From Polaromonas vacuolata (GTDB lineage: Bacteria; Pseudomonadota; Gammaproteobacteria; Burkholderiales; Burkholderiaceae_C): DNA of 64,000 bases. Made by a program: the position numbers and the translations under genes. Position 1 is the stretch's first letter; each line of letters begins with the position of its first letter. Location: NCBI RefSeq assembly GCF_012584515.1, contig NZ_CP051461.1:186001-250000 (forward strand), written 5' to 3'. Below are positions 11,739-20,100 of this stretch, piece by piece. The notes under the pieces were generated by a model, which ran no database searches, was not told the DNA's origin, and saw only the letters and a program-made list of their open reading frames with translations.

Positions 11739-12773
11739 ATGTCTAGTCCGATAGTGAACAACTTGACCTTAGAGTCTGTCAGCACAGCGGTTATGAATCA
11801 GCCTATGACTTACGCCGCACCATGGTGGTTACCGGGTGGAAATCTACAGACTATTTGGGCCGCCAAGGCCGCGCAGCGCTTTGATGGTTTACCACCGCAG
11901 TTCACGCGTGAACGTTGGAGCACACCGGATAAGGATTTTGTGGATGTCGATTTTGCTACCCACAATGCGGCTGGCGGTGTACCTCTATTGGTGGTGTTTC
12001 ATGGGCTAGAAGGCTCATCGTCTAGCCATTACGCACAGGCATTTGCTGAGGTCGCTCGTGCGCGCGGCTGGGCTTGTGCTGTGCCTCATTTTCGAGGCTG
12101 TTCGGGCGAGTTAAATCACGGGCCGCGTGCCTACCATTCTGGTGATTTTGAAGAAATCGACTGGATGCTACGCCGTTTTCGCGTCACCCATAACGGTCCG
12201 TTGTTGGCTGTCGGTGTTTCGTTGGGCGGTAATGCCTTGATGCGCTGGGCGGGTGAGTTTGGCGCTACTGCTAAGCATGTTGTTAATAGCGTAGCTTCCG
12301 TATGTTCACCGCTAGATCTTGCTGCCAGTGGTCACGCCATAGGGCGCGGTTTTAATCGTTTGGTTTATACCCGCATGTTTCTCAGCAGCATGCGGCCCAA
12401 GGCTTTACAAAAATTAGACCAGCATCCAGGTTTGTTTGATCGCAAGGCGCTACTGGCTGCGCGCGACCTCTACGAATTCGATAATGTTGTGACTGCGCCC
12501 TTGCACGGATTTTTAAATACCGATGACTACTGGCGCCGCGCTTCAGCTAAACCGTATCTGATGGGGATTGACGTGCCGGCCTTAGCCTTGAATGCACGCA
12601 ATGATCCGTTTGTGCCAACTAACAGTCTGCCCAATGCGTCTGAAGTTAGCGCCAGTGTTAGTCTTTGGCAACCTGATCAAGGCGGTCATGTTGGCTTCCC
12701 TTCTTCGCCTTTTCCCGGCCATGTGCGCAGCATGCCCGAGGCGGTCGCAAGCTTTTTTGCGGCCCATCTTTAA
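11739..12773 (+). CDS. YheT-family alpha/beta hydrolase
   Basis: Serine hydrolase of 344 residues resembling E. coli YheT and related esterases. The N-terminal block PWWLPGGNLQTIWAA is typical of the family. The nucleophile elbow GVSLGGNAL lies near residue 162. The acid is in NARNDPFVP near residue 290 and the catalytic histidine in QGGHVGFPS near residue 316, so the triad is complete. The natural substrate is unknown. A second in-frame ATG 20 codons downstream (MNQPMTYAAPWW) may be the true start, since the conserved region begins there. Confidence 0.88.
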   Translation: MSSPIVNNLTLESVSTAVMNQPMTYAAPWWLPGGNLQTIWAAKAAQRFDGLPPQFTRERWSTPDKDFVDVDFATHNAAGGVPLLVVFHGLEGSSSSHYAQAFAEVARARGWACAVPHFRGCSGELNHGPRAYHSGDFEEIDWMLRRFRVTHNGPLLAVGVSLGGNALMRWAGEFGATAKHVVNSVASVCSPLDLAASGHAIGRGFNRLVYTRMFLSSMRPKALQKLDQHPGLFDRKALLAARDLYEFDNVVTAPLHGFLNTDDYWRRASAKPYLMGIDVPALALNARNDPFVPTNSLPNASEVSASVSLWQPDQGGHVGFPSSPFPGHVRSMPEAVASFFAAHL

Positions 12774-12830
12774 GTTGGCTAAGCGCTACTCACAATCATC
12801 AACGGCATAAGTTGTTACAAGGAAAAAATC

Positions 12831-13412
12831 ATGGATGAAATCGTCAAGGCAGCGATTGCCAAATGGCCAAATGTTCCGCATTGCTACGGTTGGCTGGGCC
12901 TAGATGCGCGCGGTAACTGGTATTTACGTGACGACAATGCGCAAGCCGCTGGTGCTTTTTGCAACCCACTCAAAGGCGTAGACCCAGTACAAAAGTTAGC
13001 CAGCAAAGGCTCGCTTTTAGAGCATGAAAAGCTTATCAGTTTCATTCAACGAAATTACGAATGCGAAGATGCGGGATCGCTAAAAGGTCAGTGGTTTTTT
13101 CAAAACGGACCGCAGCGGGTTTACGTTGAACTTGAAGCCACGCCCTTTATTTGGCGCATAGGCAGTGCGCCTGATTTTGAGGTTAGCTCGCATACCGGTC
13201 AAACTGTGCGTGCGCAGCGCTGCGTGGTTGATGAGCATGGTCGACTTTATCTAGAGACAGAACTTGGTTTTGGACTCGTGCATTCGCTAGACATGCTTAA
13301 CGCCGCCGACGCTTTAGAGTCTGGCCTTTGGGTGCCGCAAGACTTGCTGACAAGAGATTTACCGCAGCGCTTTGGTTATGTGCGCAGCCCACAGGCATTA
13401 CAGAGCGCATGA
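12831..13412 (+). CDS. Conserved hypothetical protein (DUF2946-like)
   Basis: Protein of 193 residues without signal peptide or membrane helix. The N-terminal region IVKAAIAKWPNVPHCYGWLG and the central FQNGPQRVYVELEATP look like a family I associate with DUF2946-type proteins of Burkholderiales. That label is from memory and uncertain. It has a reasonable AAGGA ribosome-binding site. It is followed at once by a bidirectional hairpin terminator that separates it from the convergent cytochrome gene. Function unknown. Confidence 0.75.
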   Translation: MDEIVKAAIAKWPNVPHCYGWLGLDARGNWYLRDDNAQAAGAFCNPLKGVDPVQKLASKGSLLEHEKLISFIQRNYECEDAGSLKGQWFFQNGPQRVYVELEATPFIWRIGSAPDFEVSSHTGQTVRAQRCVVDEHGRLYLETELGFGLVHSLDMLNAADALESGLWVPQDLLTRDLPQRFGYVRSPQALQSA

Positions 13413-13437
13413 AAAAGCCGGCAATAAGCCGGCTTTT
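13413..13437. terminator. Bidirectional terminator between convergent genes
   Basis: Stem AAAAGCCGGC / GCCGGCTTTT with a 5 bp loop. The A and T tracts on both sides let it serve both the + strand gene ending at 13412 and the minus strand cytochrome gene ending at 13470. Confidence 0.88.
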
Positions 13438-13469
13438 AATGACGACTAAGCGCCTTTATGGGTGACGGT

Positions 13470-14342
13470 TTATTTGGCTGCGTTGGCCATGTACTCGACG
13501 GCTGAGCGAATGTCGGCGTCCGTTGCTGAATTGGCTCCGCCTTTTGGCGGCATAGCGCCCTTGCCTTTAATAACGCTTGATGTCATGGCATCAATACCCG
13601 TTTGAATGCGTGGTGCCCAAGCGACTTTGTCACCAAACTTTGGAGATCCTGCCACACCGGCTGCGTGGCAGCCGATGCAAACTTGTTTGTAGAGCGCTTC
13701 ACCATTGCCATTAGAAACCTTAACTAGAGCTGATGTTGGTGCGGTTACAGGAGCAGCGACAGGCGCAGCCGCGACAACTATTGGTGCAGGCATGCTGACA
13801 ACAGCTGGTGCCGATGCATCAGCAGCCGCTGTCGGCGTTGGCGCAACTGGTTCGGCAAACTTGCCACCGGCTGCAGCAGTCATGTAAACCACTGCGCGAC
13901 CGATTTCTAGATTTTCATAATCGCCACCGCCTTGAGCGGCCATTGCGCCTTTGCCTTTGAGCGCTGAGTTCAGCAAAGCTTCGTAGCCAGTAGCTATTCG
14001 CGGTGTCCATGCCGCAACATCACCAAACTTTGGTGAGCCGGCTGCGCCTATTGCGTGGCAAGCTACGCATTGGCCTTTGTAGACTTCTTCACCAGTTTTG
14101 AGAATACGGTTGGCATCACGAATTTCAACACTACCGATTTTTTCAATCCGCTGCGCCATCACGCTAGGTGTATCGACAGTGCCTGCAGGTTTGTTGGCGG
14201 AACTGACGTAGTAAACCAAGCCAATGATGCCGAATATCGGAATCACGAAGGAGAAAAAAACCGCAGCAAGAAGTTGCTTAGGTGTTTTGATCGGGCCGTT
14301 GTGGGCTTCTTCGTGGGCCGTGTTGTGGTCGTTTGCGCTCAT
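13470..14342 (-). CDS. Diheme c5-type cytochrome
   Basis: Membrane-anchored electron carrier of 290 residues. One helix (FFSFVIPIFGIIGLVYYV) is followed by two similar cytochrome c domains. Heme sites are CVACH in the first domain and CIGCH in the second. Methionine-bearing segments (KGKGAMAAQGGG and KGKGAMPPKGGA) supply the sixth ligands. The domains are joined by a long Ala/Pro/Val linker. The start is set at the ATG at 14342, which has GAGGA five bases upstream. An upstream in-frame ATG at 14396 lacks such a site. Confidence 0.9.
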   Translation of the reverse strand: MSANDHNTAHEEAHNGPIKTPKQLLAAVFFSFVIPIFGIIGLVYYVSSANKPAGTVDTPSVMAQRIEKIGSVEIRDANRILKTGEEVYKGQCVACHAIGAAGSPKFGDVAAWTPRIATGYEALLNSALKGKGAMAAQGGGDYENLEIGRAVVYMTAAAGGKFAEPVAPTPTAAADASAPAVVSMPAPIVVAAAPVAAPVTAPTSALVKVSNGNGEALYKQVCIGCHAAGVAGSPKFGDKVAWAPRIQTGIDAMTSSVIKGKGAMPPKGGANSATDADIRSAVEYMANAAK

Positions 14343-14535
14343 GGCGTCCTCAAAAACAAATGGATAAGGGGAATCAGACTCGCTCTGGGCCGGCAAAGAC
14401 CCTTGCGGGCACGGGCTTTAAAGATGTTGGGATTATAGCGGTGGCTATACAAATGAAAGTTGAGTTCGGCTTGCATTGCTATTGCCGCTGTTAGAATCAA
14501 TCGTGCACTGCTTCGACAGCCGTCGCACCGGCTTT

Positions 14536-14611
14536 GCGGCTGTAGCTCAGTGGATAGAGTATTGGCCTCCGAAGCCAAGGGTCGTGGGTTCGATCCCCGC
14601 CAGCCGCACCA
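14536..14611 (+). tRNA. tRNA-Arg (anticodon CCG)
   Basis: 76-base cloverleaf with a 7 bp acceptor stem (GCGGCTG / CAGCCGC) and D-arm GCTC/GAGT. The anticodon stem is TTGGC/GCCAA around loop CTCCGAA, and the T-arm is GTGGG-TTCGATC-CCCGC. The 3' CCA is encoded. It stands at the left edge of the accessory island, but no copy of its 3' end was found at the other edge. Confidence 0.96.
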
Positions 14612-14639
14612 ATTTTTAGCCTTAAACCGTATGCCACTG

Positions 14640-14949
14640 GCCCATCATAAAACCACGTTTTATTTAGCCACAGCGAAATGCACGGCAGTGTACTTTTGCT
14701 CAAGGCACGCGCAACAGATACGCCCAGCACACGACGATGACCACTCGCTGTGACGCCTCCGCAACTAAGACCGCGTAGTCAACAACATGCCCACCTTCGC
14801 GCACTCGCTCATCGCGTGCATCAAGCAGCACGTGAGACGTTTCATCAAGTGAGCGGTTGCACCAAGCCGCTAGGCTGTCGTCTAACTTTTTAGTGCAGTT
14901 GCTGGTTTGAGTTGAAGTAATTCAGACCTCATGGACAACAAGTTTTCGC
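14640..14949 (-). pseudogene. IS256-family transposase remnant, central/C-terminal part
   Basis: On the minus strand a decayed frame reads LDDSLAAWCNRSLDE then LLDARDERVREGG and VDYAVLVAEASQ. This matches the central region of IS256/Mutator-type transposases, where LDARYEKVR is typical. A frameshift near 14730 moves the continuation (LGVSVARALSKS, compare VLGVSV of the family) to another frame. The remnant stops at the left end of IS30 copy 1 and resumes beyond its right end, so the IS30 jumped into an already decaying IS256 element. Recognition is by eye. Confidence 0.75.
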
Positions 14950-16032
14950 GGATTCAAGTCTGAAGTGCAACTTTGAAATTAACCGTACGGGTGGGTGAGA
15001 TGTGAGAGCATCCAAGCTTCCCGACTACCAAGTCAAAGTTGCCCAGAATGATTTACACACACCTCACCCGTGACGAACGTTACCAGATTGCAATCCTCGT
15101 CAAAGCAAACTTCAATCAAAGTGAAATTGCAAAAATGATGGACCGTGATAAATCGAGCATCAGCCGTGAGTTGCGTCGTAACCGCGGTCTACGAGGCTAT
15201 CGCCCTAAGCAGGCAAATGACAAAGCCCAAGAACGTAGACTTGCCTGCGCCAATAGTCCTAGAGTTGCTGACTCGACATGGGCTGTAGTGGAGGAAAAGT
15301 TGGCTGAGGCTTGGAGCCCCGAGCAAATCAGCGGCCACCTCGAAGCTAGCCACCAACCCGGTGTTAGCTATGAGAGCATTTACCAGTACATCTACGCTGA
15401 CAAACGCGCGGGCGGCACCTTGCATAAAACACTGCGTTGCCAGAAGACGCGAAAAAAACGCAGCAGTGGCCGTGAACGGCGCGGCACCATCTCTCACCAG
15501 GTCTCAATAGAACTGCGACCCGACATCGTGCTTGAGCGTGCGCGCTTTGGCGACTGGGAGGCTGATCTGGTGATTGGTGCCGGGCAGAAGCAAGCACTAG
15601 TGACGATTAATGAGCGTGTCTCTCGCTATTCAATAATTTTCCACGTGCCATTCAAAACAGCGCAAGCCGTAGGGGACGCGTTAATCACTTTACTCAAACC
15701 GTTCGCTCATTGCGTGCACACTCTCACGACTGATAACGGCAAGGAATTTGCCCAGCATGAACGAATAGCTTCTGCGCTGAGTGCAGATTTCTTTTTCGCC
15801 CATCCATACGCCTCGTGGGAGCGTGGGGCGAACGAGAATATGAACGGTTTGATTCGCCAGTTTTTCCCAAAGGGGATGCGCTTTAATTGCATAACCGACG
15901 ATGACATTGCTTTAGCGATGCACAGGCTCAATCATCGTCCTAGAAAATGTTTAGGGTATCGAACGCCGCATCAGGTTTTTATGGAACAGTTAGAGTCCTA
16001 TCAGCATACGGTTGCACTTCAAGCTTGAATCC
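14950..16032 (+). mobile_element. IS30-family insertion sequence, copy 1
   Basis: Element of 1083 bp bounded by imperfect inverted repeats of 22 bp (GGATTCAAGTCTGAAGTGC at the left, GGATTCAAGCTTGAAGTGC inward from the right; 20 of 22 match). It carries one transposase gene reading rightward. The dinucleotide GC flanks both ends, either as a 2 bp target duplication or as part of the ends. It interrupts the IS256 remnant. Its transposase is identical in sequence to that of copy 2, which lies inverted about 3 kb away. Confidence 0.95.
15048..16028 (+). CDS. IS30-family transposase (copy 1)
   Basis: DDE transposase of about 326 residues. An N-terminal helix-turn-helix region (LTRDERYQIAILVKANFNQS, then DRDKSSISRELRRN) is followed by the catalytic core. 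Acidic residues lie in FGDWEADLVIG, LTTDNGKEF and ERGANENMNG. The frame is open and looks active. The ATG at 15048 (MIYTHLT) is chosen; a TTG three codons earlier is also in frame. The stop lies inside the right inverted repeat. Confidence 0.95.
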   Translation: MIYTHLTRDERYQIAILVKANFNQSEIAKMMDRDKSSISRELRRNRGLRGYRPKQANDKAQERRLACANSPRVADSTWAVVEEKLAEAWSPEQISGHLEASHQPGVSYESIYQYIYADKRAGGTLHKTLRCQKTRKKRSSGRERRGTISHQVSIELRPDIVLERARFGDWEADLVIGAGQKQALVTINERVSRYSIIFHVPFKTAQAVGDALITLLKPFAHCVHTLTTDNGKEFAQHERIASALSADFFFAHPYASWERGANENMNGLIRQFFPKGMRFNCITDDDIALAMHRLNHRPRKCLGYRTPHQVFMEQLESYQHTVALQA

Positions 16033-16302
16033 GCCTTTTGTAAAACTGCTGACTCTGCGCGATTAGAAACACGGTGCTTGCAAATCTCAGCGAGCGTAAA
16101 CTTTACCGATTTTGAGTGTCGACTGTCGCGTTCTAATGCGCTGGGAAAAAAAACTTATCTGACCTCCTTCGATGCAGTTCAAAATGATTTCGCCTATGCG
16201 GAAAAGCATAGTCTTGAATTTGTAATCATTGGCTTGATTCTGCCGCTGAGCACCGCGCTCGTACCCAATAGCTTGTACATGCTGTGAGCGCTTAATAAGC
16301 AA
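16033..16302 (-). pseudogene. IS256-family transposase remnant, N-terminal part
   Basis: The minus strand reads IGYERGAQRQNQANDYKFKT, then FRIGEIIL and QRIRTRQSTLKI. After a frame change comes AEICKHRVSN. The order matches the IS256-type N-terminal half (ERNGYKPRT, RVGEIEL, EKGLRSERAL, AEMYVQGVS). It is the other half of the remnant at 14640-14949, displaced by IS30 copy 1. Stop codons and frameshifts show it is dead. Confidence 0.7.
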
Positions 16303-17282
16303 GACTAGGTTAACAAAAATACGCAGCGTTTAGCAGTATCGTCAAGAAAGTTAGCCAGACAAGCAAGCGTAAGCGTCGAGCAATAAATTTGTTTCAGCAC
16401 CAAAATTTATGTCCTGAGACAAAGTCATTTATTTTTGTAGAGAAGATACTTTTTAAAATTAAAGAAGTGAACTTCAGTAGATATGAAAAAAAATTTCAAA
16501 ATTAGATTGATAAAAAATTTCGCTTTAGTGCAGGAAAAATTATAGAAAAAAAGTTGCACAAACTATAAAAGCGTTGGTACAAAAGTAAACGCGCCTAAAA
16601 AGTCGAGTGGGTTTTATTTGGCTAGTTACCTTGACAAAAGTCATTAATTTTATTTTTCAAAATATTACTTTTCTTAGAAAAAATTTTCTGAACTAAAGGT
16701 AAATATAAGTTAATTTGAAACTTAGACTTAATGCTCGTACTTAAAAAATAAAGTCGATAACCATATCAGAAAATGATAATTTTTACATTTTTAAGTTGAT
16801 GTTTGATAGATTTTATTAGCCTATCTTTGATGCCAATGTCTCTCGTGTTCAGAAGCCTGGCTGTGACTGCTATGGATAGCGATAGATGACTTTAAACATG
16901 TTCGATAGGAAAAGTTTTAAACTTTTCACGAAGACTAATGCTTCATTTTTTTTTAAAGTTAGATTTAAACCTGTGAAGGAAATTCTTGTCTAACTTATGC
17001 TTAAAAAAGATGAGATCGGCGTTCTGCAGTTTAGATTAGGACGCAAAAATACGTCTTAGTACGAATCAAGATAGATCAAGAATGGAGACGATTGAATATG
17101 GTTCAACTACCACTACATCACTGCAGAATCACCAACGTCAAGTCCTTTGACGCGGACACAGCAACTGCGATTGATAGAACGGACTAGTAGTCAAAAAAAT
17201 CACAAGAATGAAATTTAGTGTGTACATCTCAGTACACGCCTACAATAAATAATTAATACTGTCACTTTATGAGGCACAATTT
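16303..17282. other. AT-rich region without convincing genes
   Basis: About 1 kb of strongly AT-rich DNA between the IS256 remnant and the STAS gene. Only tiny frames are present: a 29-codon one at 17098-17187 and a 22-codon one at 17082-17150, neither recognisable nor with a clear ribosome-binding site. It holds an 18 bp inverted repeat at 17220-17237 and presumably the promoter of the STAS gene. It could be decayed coding DNA or a long regulatory leader. Confidence 0.6.
17220..17237. promoter_or_regulatory. Inverted repeat upstream of the STAS gene
   Basis: Perfect 6 bp arms GTGTAC and GTACAC separated by 6 bp, centred about 55 bp before the STAS start codon. This suits a dimeric repressor site near a promoter. 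No T run follows, so it is not a terminator. Confidence 0.35.
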
Positions 17283-17615
17283 ATGATTCTTGAACAGCTA
17301 GTACGCGATGACGTGGTTATTTTGAAAATAAAAGGTCGAGTGGACAGCACCAATTCTTCAGAGATTGAACGAGCCGCTCTTGAACTGATAGACGCCGGTA
17401 ACAAGCGGTTTATTTTCGACCTAAGCAGCATGGACTACATCAGCTCAGCTGGCTTACGTGTAATTTTGTTGACGGGTAAAAAATTACGTGCATGTAAGGG
17501 AAAGATGGTACTGATGGAAATGCGAGAAATGGTCAAAGACGTTTTTGAAATGAGTGGTTTTCTTAGCTTGTTTGCAGCTGCAGAAAGCTTAGATGAAGCT
17601 TTAAAGCTCGTCTAG
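17283..17615 (+). CDS. STAS-domain anti-anti-sigma factor (BtrV/SpoIIAA-like)
   Basis: Single-domain protein of 110 residues. The STAS core includes VVILKIKGRVDSTNSSEIE near residues 11-29 and the phosphorylation loop FDLSSMDYISSAGLRVIL near residues 45-62. One of the serines in ISSAGLR is the expected kinase target. Such proteins sequester a switch kinase/anti-sigma factor when unphosphorylated and so free a sigma factor. The ECF sigma gene lies 325 bp downstream and the T3SS operon beyond it. This resembles the BtrV-BtrS arrangement of Bordetella. No partner kinase (BtrW) or phosphatase (BtrU) is present in the window. Confidence 0.9.
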   Translation: MILEQLVRDDVVILKIKGRVDSTNSSEIERAALELIDAGNKRFIFDLSSMDYISSAGLRVILLTGKKLRACKGKMVLMEMREMVKDVFEMSGFLSLFAAAESLDEALKLV

Positions 17616-17940
17616 TTTTGAGGATGCTAAAGCGCTACACAAACTTATTCAGACATGAAGATATGACCTGATACGTGTAATGCACGCATAGTCTTTATTG
17701 CAAATAAAAACCTCAATAAAGATTATTTGTGAACTTAATTAAATCGTGAAATTTTGAGAGATTTTCAATTTATACACATGTTTAAGCCTTTTGAATTTTA
17801 TATTGGTCAAAGACGACTTAATCGAGAACATAAACATAAATATGAATAATTTATGAATATATTTTATTTTAATAAATTTATTAAATTTATAGATTTTGTC
17901 TCGTGCCAGTTAGGGCTTAGTCATTGCTTCTGAATGTTAA
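17616..17940. other. AT-rich intergenic region between STAS and ECF sigma genes
   Basis: 325 bp with no plausible gene on either strand. It is dominated by A/T tracts around 17820-17900 and probably carries the promoter of the sigma-factor gene. No confident -35/-10 pair could be chosen. Confidence 0.5.
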
Positions 17941-18528
17941 ATGAAGTACGCCATGCATAACATTACCGATCTCAGCAATACCGTTGACACACCTGTAGTT
18001 AAACCTGACTCACAAGCCTTGTTGATACAGCTGGTTAACGATCATCAAAATCGTTTATATAGATTCATCGTTAAAAATATTGGTTACGGCAGTGACGCCG
18101 AAGACTTGACACAACAAGCTTTTGTTGAAGCAGTGAAGGCTTATGACACTTTTCGAGGTGCATCAGAACTATCAACATGGCTATATGGTATTGCTATGAA
18201 TTTAGTTCGTAACTATTTGTCACGCTCACCGCATCGGCGATATATTTTTGAAGACGATGAATCTTTAGCTGATATTCAATCCAATAATCCTGATCCTAGC
18301 GAGCAACTCGCGCAGACCCAGTTGATTCGGATGCTGCAAAAGGAGATTAATCAATTACCGGTAGAAATGAGAGATGTACTTCTCTTGGTCGCTCTTGATG
18401 ACTTAAGTTATGAAGAGGCTGCAACTATGTTAAGTATTCCGGTTGGAACTGTGCGTAGCCGCGTCTCACGCGCAAGAGCAACTCTGCGCAAGCGCTTGCG
18501 AGAGAACCAGTTCGAAATTAATCTTTAA
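17941..18528 (+). CDS. ECF-family RNA polymerase sigma factor (BtrS/HrpL-like position)
   Basis: Sigma factor of 195 residues. Region 2 spans about residues 30-100 with DAEDLTQQAFVEAVKAY and ELSTWLYGIAMNLVRNYL. Region 4 spans about residues 130-185 with LPVEMRDVLLLVALDDLSY and the helix-turn-helix SIPVGTVRSRVSRARATL. There is no region 1.1 or 3, as expected for an ECF sigma. Because it sits between a STAS regulator and the T3SS operon, a role in activating that operon is likely, as BtrS does in Bordetella. ATG at 17953 is an alternative start. Confidence 0.9.
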   Translation: MKYAMHNITDLSNTVDTPVVKPDSQALLIQLVNDHQNRLYRFIVKNIGYGSDAEDLTQQAFVEAVKAYDTFRGASELSTWLYGIAMNLVRNYLSRSPHRRYIFEDDESLADIQSNNPDPSEQLAQTQLIRMLQKEINQLPVEMRDVLLLVALDDLSYEEAATMLSIPVGTVRSRVSRARATLRKRLRENQFEINL

Positions 18529-18721
18529 CGATATAAACATTTCGACGCTGCAAAAAAATAGCTATTTGTAGCGAATCAACTTTTTGTTAAAGCCGTCAAG
18601 GCTTTGGTCTATCAACGCTTAATCGATATAAATTTTCTATAAATTTAGCTTCAAACCTAACGCCTAAAAAATTCCGCTTGAATAAACAATTGTTAAATTT
18701 TTAGCGCTAACTTTTACAGCG

Positions 18722-18745
18722 GGAACTGTGCAAAAGTACCCGTTA
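18722..18745 (+). promoter_or_regulatory. Possible ECF-type promoter before the T3SS genes
   Basis: GGAAC at 18722-18726 and CGTTA at 18741-18745, separated by 14 bp. ECF sigma factors commonly read a GGAAC-type -35. The site is 80 bp upstream of the first small gene and just downstream of the ECF sigma gene. No experimentally defined consensus was available for comparison. Confidence 0.35.
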
Positions 18746-18825
18746 CTAAATTTGCAAGTGTACGAAAATTTTTACTTTTTCGATCGCATTTAATTTTTCT
18801 TTTGTAAAAGTTAGGATTAAAAATT

Positions 18826-19059
18826 ATGTCACTGCCTGAAACAAATATTGATCTCATTATTTCAAAAAATAAAGAAATCATTCAACAAGCCCAAGCAGCA
18901 TTAGAGAGAGGAAGAGAAATACTCAATTCAACAGGAATGAATGTAGCTGTTGATTTTCAAAAAATGACTAGTTTATTAAGTGTTGAACAAAAAAAAATGA
19001 TGGGCGGATTCAAGCTTGAAGTGCAACCGTATGCTGATAGGACTCTAACTGTTCCATAA
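18826..19059 (+). pseudogene. Small T3SS-operon gene interrupted by IS30 copy 2
   Basis: Frame of 77 codons whose first 60 codons are native and whose last 17 or so come from the IS30 end (GFKLEVQPYADRTLTVP). Removing the IS and one GC restores an end at 20108 and a 65-residue protein ending MMGDAKND. The native part is helical and charged (KEIIQQAQAALERGREIL). Size and first position in the operon suit a small T3SS chaperone or YscE-like co-chaperone. No specific family was recognised, and it does not look like a needle subunit. Because the break is near the 3' end, the chimeric protein may still fold. Confidence 0.65.
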
Positions 19060-20088
19060 AAACCTGATGCGGCGTTCGATACCCTAAACATTTTCTAGGA
19101 CGATGATTGAGCCTGTGCATCGCTAAAGCAATGTCATCGTCGGTTATGCAATTAAAGCGCATCCCCTTTGGGAAAAACTGGCGAATCAAACCGTTCATAT
19201 TCTCGTTCGCCCCACGCTCCCACGAGGCGTATGGATGGGCGAAAAAGAAATCTGCACTCAGCGCAGAAGCTATTCGTTCATGCTGGGCAAATTCCTTGCC
19301 GTTATCAGTCGTGAGAGTGTGCACGCAATGAGCGAACGGTTTGAGTAAAGTGATTAACGCGTCCCCTACGGCTTGCGCTGTTTTGAATGGCACGTGGAAA
19401 ATTATTGAATAGCGAGAGACACGCTCATTAATCGTCACTAGTGCTTGCTTCTGCCCGGCACCAATCACCAGATCAGCCTCCCAGTCGCCAAAGCGCGCAC
19501 GCTCAAGCACGATGTCGGGTCGCAGTTCTATTGAGACCTGGTGAGAGATGGTGCCGCGCCGTTCACGGCCACTGCTGCGTTTTTTTCGCGTCTTCTGGCA
19601 ACGCAGTGTTTTATGCAAGGTGCCGCCCGCGCGTTTGTCAGCGTAGATGTACTGGTAAATGCTCTCATAGCTAACACCGGGTTGGTGGCTAGCTTCGAGG
19701 TGGCCGCTGATTTGCTCGGGGCTCCAAGCCTCAGCCAACTTTTCCTCCACTACAGCCCATGTCGAGTCAGCAACTCTAGGACTATTGGCGCAGGCAAGTC
19801 TACGTTCTTGGGCTTTGTCATTTGCCTGCTTAGGGCGATAGCCTCGTAGACCGCGGTTACGACGCAACTCACGGCTGATGCTCGATTTATCACGGTCCAT
19901 CATTTTTGCAATTTCACTTTGATTGAAGTTTGCTTTGACGAGGATTGCAATCTGGTAACGTTCGTCACGGGTGAGGTGTGTGTAAATCATTCTGGGCAAC
20001 TTTGACTTGGTAGTCGGGAAGCTTGGATGCTCTCACATCTCACCCACCCGTACGGTTAATTTCAAAGTTGCACTTCAGACTTGAATCC
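19006..20088 (-). mobile_element. IS30-family insertion sequence, copy 2
   Basis: Element of 1083 bp in the opposite orientation to copy 1, with the same inverted repeats and GC at both outer borders. It is inserted near the 3' end of a 65-codon gene at the head of the T3SS operon. It separates that gene, the ECF sigma and the candidate promoter from the secretion genes. Its encoded transposase is identical to that of copy 1, so one of the two moved recently. Confidence 0.95.
19010..19990 (-). CDS. IS30-family transposase (copy 2)
   Basis: Intact transposase of about 326 residues, identical to copy 1 throughout. All three acidic core motifs are present. ATG at 19990 is used; a TTG at 19999 is in frame. 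It reads opposite to the T3SS operon, so any transcript from its promoter would not feed the secretion genes. Confidence 0.95.
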   Translation of the reverse strand: MIYTHLTRDERYQIAILVKANFNQSEIAKMMDRDKSSISRELRRNRGLRGYRPKQANDKAQERRLACANSPRVADSTWAVVEEKLAEAWSPEQISGHLEASHQPGVSYESIYQYIYADKRAGGTLHKTLRCQKTRKKRSSGRERRGTISHQVSIELRPDIVLERARFGDWEADLVIGAGQKQALVTINERVSRYSIIFHVPFKTAQAVGDALITLLKPFAHCVHTLTTDNGKEFAQHERIASALSADFFFAHPYASWERGANENMNGLIRQFFPKGMRFNCITDDDIALAMHRLNHRPRKCLGYRTPHQVFMEQLESYQHTVALQA

Positions 20089-20100
20089 GCGATGCAAAAA

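Noticed and set aside
14497..14730. Minus-strand frame of 77 codons over the tRNA
   Set aside because: It crosses the tRNA gene; only its first part resembles transposase and belongs to the IS256 remnant.
16012..16302. Frames of 70-90 codons at the right end of IS30 copy 1
   Set aside because: The + strand one runs from the IS end into the remnant with no family character; the minus one is the IS256 remnant already listed.
17082..17187. Small frames of 22 and 29 codons in the AT-rich region
   Set aside because: No recognisable sequence, no clear ribosome-binding site, and they overlap each other.
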